DNA of 64,000 nt from Rana temporaria (lineage: Eukaryota; Chordata; Amphibia; Anura; Ranidae), in assembly GCF_905171775.1 (NCBI RefSeq), contig NC_053490.1:519604560-519668559 (forward strand), written 5' to 3'. Below the pieces are notes generated by a model. It did no database searches, had not been told where the DNA came from, and saw only the letters and a list, made by a program, of their open reading frames with translations. The position numbers and the translations under genes were made by a program. Below, in pieces: positions 56,156 to 64,000 of the stretch; the stretch's first letter is position 1; the number at the start of each line of letters is the position of its first letter.

Positions 56156-56509
56156 GTTTTTTTTCAGAATCAGTTTGTTTGCGCCCCCCCCCCCCCCCAA
56201 AAAAAAAAAATATTTGCACACTGGCCGCCACTGCCCTCCAGCACATATCTATGTCTCCCCACCCCCCTGCTAGCGCTAGCCCTCTCCCTAGGACATATCT
56301 GACCCCTGCATTCTGTGCAGAACACTCACAATTCAGCCACACACTATTTGCTACGACAAGCTATGCACCACATTACTACTCTTTCAGGCCACCAAAAGTG
56401 TCCCAGGTCTTTTACAACTTGTAGCGTATACCTCCTCCCCCCCCAAAAAATGCAGCCACTAAAGTGTTCGGGTTTGGCTTGAAGAAAAGGTGGCAACCCT
56501 ATTGCGGGC

Positions 56510-57176
56510 GCACTCCTGTGATATAGCCGGCGGCTATAGCCGCCGACTGTATAACTCGGCCCCGCCCCGGCACACCGCGTCATTGGATGTGATTGACAGC
56601 AGCGTGAGCCAATGGCTGCACTGCTATCAATACATCCAATCTAGCCAATCAACAGCCAGAATCCGTGAAGAAGAGGACACCAGACACGCGCATAGCAGGT
56701 GAATAGGCTCAGGTAAGTAAAACGGGGGGCAGTCATTGCCAGGTGTTTTTTCACCTTAGGATGCATTAAGGTGAAAAATCAGTTGCATGCATCACACCGG
56801 TACTACCTCTTCAAGCCGAAGGCTGCATATTTGCGTAAGATTGGGCATGAAGGGGTTAATTACTCACCACTAGGTTTTTTTATTTTTTGCTAAACAAACA
56901 AAAAAGACAGAAAATTCAGAAAAAAAAAACACTAAAACATTTTTTTTTTTCATAGTTTAAAGAATTACTGTGGTCTGTGGCACCAAAAGAGTGATGCCTC
57001 CATCCGTAAATCTATATATAAAAAAAAAAAAAAAACACATTGGTCATGGGACTTTGTATGGGGCAAATCACTTGTACAATAGTAATATAAGGTATACATG
57101 ACTTCAAAATGTTCACCCCCTATTTGCTCAATGGGTTATTGTGGACTGTTTTCTCTACCATGTAATATAAGATACC
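56510..57176. other. Spacer, no gene
   Basis: Contains GTGATATAGCCGGCGGCTATAG hairpin material at 56518-56540 and T/A runs; no supported exon or complete element. Confidence 0.4.
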
Positions 57177-57179
57177 AGT

Positions 57180-57873
57180 GGGCCAGATTCAGGTAGGGCC
57201 ACGCACTGATACGGCGGCGCAGCGTATCGTTTTTACGCTACGCCGCCGTAAATTACAGGAGCAACGCTGTATTCGCGAAGCACTTGCTCCGTAATTTGCG
57301 GCGGCGTAGCGTAAAAGGGGGCGGCGTAAGCACGCGTAATTCAAATGATCCCGTAGGGGGGCGTGAATCATTTAAATTAGGCACGTTCCCGCACCGAATG
57401 TACCGCGCATGCGCTGTCCCTAAATTTTCCCGACGTGCATTGCGGTAAATGACGTCGCAAGGACGTCATTGGCTTCGACGTGAACGTAAATGGCGTCCAG
57501 CGCCATTCACGGACGACTTACGCAAACAACGTAAAATTTGAAAATCGCGACGCGGGAACGACGTCCATACTTACCATTGCCTCCTAATAGCAGGAGCAGC
57601 CTTACGACGAAACCGACTTACGCAAACTACGTAAAAAACTACCGTAGGGCGCGCGCATACTCTACGCTGACAACTACGGGAACGCCACCTAGCGGCCAGC
57701 GTCAGAATGCACCCTAAGATACGACGGCGTAAGAGACTTATGCCAGTCGTATCTTAGGCTAATGTCGGCGTATCTTGCTTTCTGAATACAGAAAATAGAT
57801 ACGCCGGCACAGCTTTTGAATTACGCGGCGTATCGATGGATACGCCGGCGTAATTCGTTCCTGAATCTACCCC
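57180..57873. mobile_element. CpG-rich MITE with AGT duplication (copy 9)
   Basis: GGGCCAGATTCAGGTAGG to CCTGAATCTACCCC; AGT at 57177-57179 and 57874-57876. Interior: CAGCGTATCGTTTTTACGCTAC, GACGTCGCAAGGACGTCATT, AAGATACGACGGCGTAAGAG, GATACGCCGGCG. Confidence 0.88.
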
Positions 57874-57976
57874 AGTGTTGGCTGGGTGTGCCACCATTAA
57901 TCCACATACCCCATGGATTTGCATTATTTGGAAGCTTGGCCTGTTCTCCTGCTTTTCCCATGGCTTGCATCAAGAA

Positions 57977-58018
57977 ACTCCTGATGAAGCTGACAGGGAT
58001 CCACAAAACGCGTAGAGT
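57977..58018 (+). ncRNA. Hammerhead-ribozyme-like motif B
   Basis: ACTC (stem I, 57977-57980), CTGATGA (core), a 17-nt stem II region, AAAAC (in place of GAAAC), GC, GTA, then GAGT (stem I, 58015-58018). Same layout as motif A with a different but again complementary stem I. The G-to-A change in the second core block would be expected to abolish cleavage. AATAAA follows at about 58206, at nearly the same distance as in motif A. Confidence 0.4.
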
Positions 58019-58249
58019 CTACGTTTGTCAAGAACTTCTGTCTGTTTCAAACTGTGTAATCATGTATCTCTATTTACATACATTATCATGTATATAACTA
58101 CCAGGATTTTATGAATGTATATTGTCATCATGTATATACATCAGCTCATTTTATTATGTTTATGTATAATATTTGAAAATTTGCCATCATGTAATGTCAC
58201 ATTTTTTAAATAAAAATTTGAATTCATGTTTACCATATATTACTTTTTT

Positions 58250-58800
58250 TCATTCTTTGTTATAAAATTTTGCAAACAGTAATTTTTCTTCTTCACTGAT
58301 GAGGTGGCACTGATGGGCACTGATAGGCTGCACCGATGGGCACTTATGAGGTGACACTGATGGGTACTGATAGTCAGTTCTGATGGGCACTGATGAGTTT
58401 ATACTGATGGGCACTGATTGGCAGCACTGTTGGGACTGCACTGATAATCAGGACACTCATAATAGGTGCCCTAGTTATCAGTTTAGATGTCCCTTTACCA
58501 GAATCCGTTTATTGCTTTCTTTTCCTCTCCTCTCGCTGACATCACGAGGAGAGGAAAGATGATAACAGGCTTCTGTTTACATCATGATCAGCTGTCATTG
58601 GACACAGCTGATCACATGGTAAAGGGCTGCTGTGATTGACCCTTTACCCTGATCTGGACTCAGCCATCACAGAGAGCCCCGCCCTCGCGGGCAGCACACT
58701 CACAGGAGGACGTCACATAACGCCCTCCAGGTAAAGTAAGCCCCCTCTGTGGCCGCTTTTCGGCTATATCATGGGCAGGAAATGGTTAAAGTGAAATTTC
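58250..58800 (-). mobile_element. TTAA-family-like fragment with GGGCACTGAT repeats
   Basis: 58290-58450 is a degenerate CTGATGGGCACTGATGAG repeat (as in 2100-2420 on the other strand), and the unit ends near GGGCAGGAAATGGTTAAAG (58785). GATCAGCTGTCATTGG / CACAGCTGATCA pairing lies at 58588-58615. Only loosely related to the main family. Confidence 0.45.
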
Positions 58801-59217
58801 ACCCCTACAGGGAAGTTCTGCTTTTTGCCTCTTTCCTCTTGCCCTTGAACTTGTGGGCACTTTTTTCTCGGGAGCATGTACCTGGCTTTGCCTAGGTGAT
58901 CAGAGCAGAAGTTTGGCTCCCCCTTATTCTGCCGGCAGCTTCTTAAGACACGTCACAGGTCCGGTCCCAGGAGTACCATAACAGATCGGCACAGCTCCAA
59001 GCCTGCAGTGCCAGTCTCCCAGGTGTACCCTCTGTGTTCAGGTGGTGGCAAAGATAGAGCACATCTCCCCCCAAAATATAACAGGTACCACCAGTGCCGG
59101 CCCAAGACATTGTGCTGCCTGGGACCAAGAATGAAATGCTGCCCCCCCCCCCCAGAACAAAAATCACGCCAACCAAAAGGCCCCCACATTCATTATTTTA
59201 TATCATGATAACTAAAG

Positions 59218-59735
59218 GGGACCCGTCATGGCTATATACATGTATAAAGGAGTATAAAGAGGACCTGTCATTGCTCAATACATGTATAGGAGTATAAAGA
59301 GGACCTGTCATGGCTCTATACATGTATACAGGAGTATAAAGAGGACCTGTCATGGCTCTATACATGTATAAAGGAGTATAAAGAGGACCTGTCATTGCTC
59401 TATACGTGTATAGGAGTATAAAGAGGACCTGTCACGGCTCTATACATGTATATAGAGGACCTGTCATTACTCTTTACATGTAAAGGAATATCAAGAGGAC
59501 CTGTCATGGCTCTATACATGTATAAAGGAGTATAATGAGGGCCTGTCATGGCTCTATACATGCATAAAGGAGTATAACGAGGGACTGTCATGGCTCTATA
59601 CATGTATAAAGAGGGCCTGTCATGGCTCTATAGATGTATAAAGAGGGCCTGTCATGGCTCTATACATGCATATAGGCGTATAAAAGGACCTGTCATGGCT
59701 CTATACATGTATCCAGGAGTATAAAGGGACCTGTG
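59218..59735. repeat. Tandem repeat of 42-57 bp, about 11 copies
   Basis: Units read GACCTGTCATGGCTCTATAC, ATGTATAAAGGAGTATAAAGAG, with length variants where GGAGTATAAAGA is missing. Minisatellite inside the hAT element. Confidence 0.88.
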
Positions 59736-59749
59736 AATTGCCGGCGGCC

Positions 59750-60005
59750 ACAATGTCTTTTGCGCAAACTAATCAATGTACGCTAATTGTGTTTTTTTTT
59801 GGTACCAAAAATATGTAGAAGAATACATATTGGCCTAAACAGAAGAAAATAGTTTATTTTTCTAAATTTTGGGTATATTTATTATAGCAAAAAGTTAAAT
59901 ATATATATTTATAGCACAAAAACTAAAAACCGCAGAGGTGATCCAATATCACCAAAAGAAAGCTCTATTTGTGGGATAAAAGGACATAAATTTTATTTGG
60001 GTAGC
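59750..60005 (+). mobile_element. TTAA-family internal fragment
   Basis: TTTTGCGCAAACTAATCAAT through GAATACATATTGGCC to AGAAAGCTCTATTTGTGGG; both termini are missing. Confidence 0.75.
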
Positions 60006-60107
60006 GGAGCTGGCGGAACGGGCTGGCGGGGATCAGTATGCTGCCCCCCCTAAAAGTGCTGCCTGGTACCCATGGTACCACCCGGTCCCATCATAGGGCC
60101 GGCCCTG

Positions 60108-60690
60108 GGTACTACCGCACACTGTATTCAACTCCAGTGTAAGATGAATGAAAAACTGGCTTTAGCTCATGTCTCACCTTCATCGGGTTTAATCGCAGAG
60201 GTGAGCATGTCCTGCGGCAAAGGGATTATAGGCACACACATCGCAAGCCAAGTGATTGTAAACCTCAGACATGAAACATGAACAAAGCATACCCCTCTGT
60301 AGTGTGTACTCGTCTCAATCCAGAGCACTTGTCATTTCTGTCTGCTGCCTCCTTCCTCTGCTATCAGCGTGAATCATTTCTGATTAGTTTTCCTGACACA
60401 AGGTGACAGGGGAGAGACCTCCAGCACACAACCTGTGTAACGGAACTATGTATTCTGCCTGGACATCTATAATCATCATGCAGGCATACAAAGAGTTAAT
60501 TGCAGAGTGACTCTTTCACTGCTAAATTCTAAACGTCCCCTATTTCAGCTAATTGACTCTCTTTTGTGTATTGTAATACAAGTTAGTCTCCTGTCAGGTG
60601 TATGCTGATGGGATTATCTGTGAGTGTGTATTGTTCTAAAGGTTAATTGAATTCTATTGATAAAGGAATGTGTCTGATCAGGTCATGTTC
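60108..60690. other. Spacer, no gene
   Basis: Non-repetitive within the window; no supported coding feature. Confidence 0.4.
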
Positions 60691-60691
60691 A

Positions 60692-63600
60692 TTTCAATAG
60701 TTTTTTATTGAAGTTTTATGCAAACAGAGATACAAGAAACATAAAATAGAATAAAATAAAATAAAATAAAATACATAGACCATAAGCATATGAAATCTGT
60801 GAAAATCTGTATAGTTTCTCGGTAAGTATTCAAAACATATGAAAGAGTGATTGTCATACAACCATATTGCTCGGTTAACCTTGACACGGCCTCTTAGTAA
60901 AACCACTGGCGGTTCACCGCCCTCCCCCCCCACGCACCCCTTTGGGAGCACTCTGTGCGCCAGGGGAGGGCTGGCGGCGACCCACCCCCGTGTCCACCAT
61001 GCATATATATCCATTGGCGCCAGAGACTCCAAAGATCAACAAGGACCCTCAGGCTGGACATCAGAGGCCCTCATCTTACGGCAACAGAGCCTATACATCA
61101 CGAGCATCTCAAATATTCATCATATATAAACATTATGGTCCAGACTAATGAATACACTGAAGAAAACTGATAAAATAAAATAGAACATAAAATAAACTAA
61201 AATAGTAAAGTGTAAAGTGTTGTTCCTCCTTATATTAGAAAACAGAAGTGATCAGCATGAGTTGACTTCACCTCAATTTTTATACACCGAGTTATACCAC
61301 CCATTCCACTTAAACCATTTACGTTCCATATTAGCAATTTTACCCTGAGATGCGGCAAACATTAATTCGTAGGAGGCGTGAGTATTAGTTGTTTCCACAA
61401 TTTCACTCATTGAAGGTGGGTCTGTATCCCTCCAATGTCGTGCGATAGATAACCTGGTGCTAATGAGTAAATGAGTGATTATGGTTCTTGAAGAGAACGG
61501 GACACTATTTAGGCCCAGGGACAGAAGCGCCGCCCCCGCCGAGGGAATAATCCGGACACCAGCTATTTGGGACATTAAGTTAAATACATTCACCCATAGT
61601 CGCTTAAGTAAAGAGCAGGACCACAGAATATGGTGCAACGTCCCCACCTCACCACAGTTTCTCCAGCACAAAGATGAGATTTTGGGATCAAATTTAGACA
61701 AACGATACGGCGTTAAGTACCACCGCACCAGAATTTTGTGGGATAGTTCCCACAGATTTACGCTCTTAGTCGCAGAGAATGTACTGCGCAGAGCTGATTG
61801 CCACTGGTCATCTGAGAACGTTGCACCTATATCTCTCTCCCACGCCTCCATATTTGAGGTTTTGATAAAGATGTGTTTTTTGTTTAAGAGATTGTAGAAT
61901 AGTGATATCCCCTTAATGTTAGTTGTGGGATTGGTAACATATAGCATAGCTCGCCAGGGGAGTGGAGTTGACGTTTTTGAGGTGACCCCCTGAGAAAGTG
62001 AGCTATTTGGAGATATCTGTACCTCTCAGTGTCCGCCAAGCTAAATTCAACCTGTAGGTCTTGGAATGTCTTAAGTGTGGGGCCTGACAATAAGTCTCCA
62101 ACCGTTTTGATACCTTTGGTTAACCAGTGTGAAACTGATATGCCTGGGATGATTAAGGGTAGACTAGAGATGGGGAGGGGCATAAGTTTAATGTCCTGAC
62201 CTATGAAGGCATGAGAGACAAACTTCTTCCATGTGCGGATAGTGGCCATCATTGTGGGAGAGAATTGAGTTAGGGCCGGCGGGATAATGTGACTGGATAA
62301 TAGAATGTCGGATAAACTTTGACCTGGGACTTGCGATAGTTCTAATTCTAACCATCTAGGGGTGTGGGTCTGCACGAACCACATCCTAGCCTGCGAGAGT
62401 ACCGAAGCTGAATGATAGTCCTTTAGAAAGACATGCCCGATACCTCCAACTTTCCTACTTGCTATTAGCTTTTTAAAGGAACACCTCGCTTTCTTACCCT
62501 GCCACAGAAATTTGTTCAGTTGTGATTGAAGTTTGGAAAAGAAGGAGGCAGGGACAGGGATTGGCAATGTTCTAAAGAGATACAATAATTGTGGTAGGAC
62601 TATCATTTTGAATGCCGCTAAGCGACCAGTCCAGAGCAGTTCAATTTTAGATATATCCTGTAAAGTTTTATTCACAGAACAGAGAAACGGGGCATAGTTA
62701 GCTGCAAACAGCTCACCATTAGTCGCTGTTAAGGATATGCCCAGATATTTCAGACCACCATCTTTCCAGGTGTAAGGAAACCGAGCAGCAAGTCTTCTCC
62801 TCAGCGGAGGGGTTATACCCACCCCCATTAAGTAGGACTTACTTTCGTTGACCTTGTAGTAAGACAACTTATTAAACATCTCCAGAGCTGCATGTGCCGA
62901 AGCCAGGGAAGTCTCCACATCAGTAAGAATTAAAATGATATCATCTGCGAACAAACTGATGGTGTGGGTAGAGTTTTGGACAGGGAAACCTTTAATGTCA
63001 GGGTGAGAGCGAAAGTATATAGCGAGGGGTTCCAGTAGTAAGTTAAAAATTAGTGGGGATAGTGGGCATCCCTGCCTAGTGCCATTGGTAATTAAAAACG
63101 GACTAGACAAAACTCCTGAATTGAGTACTTGGGCTGATGGGTTGGAATATAGGGCCAGGATCGCGGACAGGATGGGGCCAATGAAGCCGAATTTCTGTAA
63201 AACTTGTGTCATATATGTCCAATGGATGCGATCAAAGGCCTTCTCTGCGTCTAAAGCTAAGAACAGAGAGGGCCTTTTGTGCAGGTTGGCCAGATGGATA
63301 ATGTTAATCAGCCTACGAGTGGCGTCCGATGTCTGACGGCCCTTCGTGAATCCTGTCTGATCTGGGTGTATAAGCAGGGGGAGGATATCAAGTAAGCGTG
63401 TGGCAATGATTTTGGCGTAAATTTTCAAGTCTATATTAAGTAGGGATATTGGCCTAAAATTTGGAGGTGACGTAGGTTCTTTCCCCGGCTTCGGCAATGT
63501 CACAATAATAGCAGACAACATTTCAGCAGGGAAGGCGGCAGAGGCAGCAGCAGCATTGAACACACCTTCCAAATATGGGATCAAAATCGGGTTAAAGGCG

Positions 63601-64000
63601 TTATAGTAGTCTCCCGTGAACCCGTCGGGGCCAGGGGCTTTATTTTTAGGGAGGGACACGATTACCTTACGGATTTCTTCTCTGCTAAAGGGCAAGCTTA
63701 GTGATTGGAGTTGTTCAGAAGATATAGAGGGAATATTTAAGCCCTGTAGGAATTTCTCAATTGCCTCAGGGTCAGGTTGGGATGTGTCTGCATCATTTTT
63801 TAAGTTGTACAAGGAGCTATAGTAGAGGCTAAAAGCATCTGCCATATCCTGGGGATGGTATAGTTTACACTTACTAATAGGATGAATCATATAAGGTATT
63901 TTGGTTTTGTGTCTTATACCTTTCACTTTGTGAGCTAATAATTTACCTGCCTTATTGCCTGTCGCATAATACGTCATTTTCAATCTGCGGGACGATTTTT
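60692..64000 (-). mobile_element. L1-type LINE, runs off the right edge
   Basis: Minus-strand element. The 3' end is near 60692, just after a CAATAAAAAAC polyadenylation-like signal, with a roughly 580-bp 3' UTR that includes (TTTTA)n at 60745-60770. ORF2 occupies 61273-63983 in two frames. The 5' part lies outside the window. Confidence 0.82.
61273..63983 (-). pseudogene. L1-type ORF2 reverse transcriptase with one frameshift
   Basis: The first frame (63983 down to 61884, 699 codons, open at its 5' end) holds NKAPGPDGFTGDYYN (about residue 115), FRPISLLNIDLKIYAK (about 180), ALDAEKAFDRIHW (about 245, first catalytic Asp), TRQGCPLSPLIFNL (about 310) and LFADDIILIL (about 350, catalytic pair), all L1-clade patterns. 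The second frame (61947 to 61273) continues with the C-terminal domain, including CWRNCGEVGTLHHILWSC, the cysteine-rich knuckle of L1 ORF2. The frames overlap near 61884-61947, so a single indel there explains the break. No other stop is seen, implying a relatively young copy. Confidence 0.87.

Larger units (their letters stand above)
53987..56501. mobile_element. hAT element with 8-bp TSD, hosting a LINE
   Basis: TAGGGTTGCCACCTGTATGG and, at the right, AAAAGGTGGCAACCCTA; TTGCGGGC at 53979-53986 and 56502-56509. GTGTTCGGGTTT occurs near both ends in the same orientation. The interior holds an L2-type LINE, a 22-bp minisatellite and A/C runs. Confidence 0.9.
59092..60107. mobile_element. hAT element with 8-bp TSD
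   Basis: CAGTGCCGGCCC and GGGCCGGCCCTG at the ends; GGTACCAC (59084-59091) and GGTACTAC (60108-60115) duplicate with one change. It contains a roughly 42-57 bp tandem repeat and a TTAA-family 3' fragment. Confidence 0.85.

Overview
The window is vertebrate nuclear DNA, most probably from a frog (anuran amphibian). The evidence is one split immunoglobulin-superfamily gene with clean GT-AG exons, L1-type and L2/CR1-type LINE reverse transcriptases, Tc1 transposase relics, and a very dense load of TTAA-flanked, hAT and CpG-rich inverted-repeat transposons. There is no prokaryotic gene organisation; almost all short open frames are chance frames inside repeats. The frog assignment is an inference from repeat style and is not proven by the sequence.

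Genes. The main gene lies on the minus strand between 44990 and 21948. Five coding exons (44939-44990, 43596-43937, 29282-29587, 24480-24616, 21948-22055) join in frame with consistent splice phases. They encode a 314-residue type I membrane protein with signal peptide, V-type Ig domain, C-type Ig domain, transmembrane helix and 50-residue cytoplasmic tail. Its cysteine pattern and domain order match CD200 (OX-2). A second minus-strand exon at 9126-9174 looks like the signal-peptide exon, also ending in phase 1, of another Ig-type surface protein whose remaining exons lie beyond the left edge.

Layout. 1-1.4 kb: a 31-bp minisatellite. 1.4-8.8 kb: TTAA-flanked repeats, including a nest in which one family member sits inside another and both carry further insertions. 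8.8-10.9 kb: the signal exon followed by a 29-bp minisatellite. 11-21.6 kb: CpG-rich MITEs, palindromic MITEs, a 34-bp minisatellite and an hAT element. 21.9-45 kb: the CD200-like gene, its introns filled with DNA transposons. 45-50 kb: more TTAA elements with a 2.15-kb hAT insertion. 50-53.9 kb: a 1-kb segment between nearly identical 146-bp direct repeats, with a hammerhead-ribozyme-like motif. 54-56.5 kb: an hAT element carrying a 5'-truncated L2-type LINE. 57-60 kb: another CpG MITE, a second hammerhead-like motif and an hAT element. 60.7-64 kb: an L1-type LINE on the minus strand that runs off the window.

Many elements were delimited by matching terminal inverted repeats plus target-site duplications read directly from the sequence (TTAA, 3 bp or 8 bp). 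Superfamily names are inferences from these signatures.
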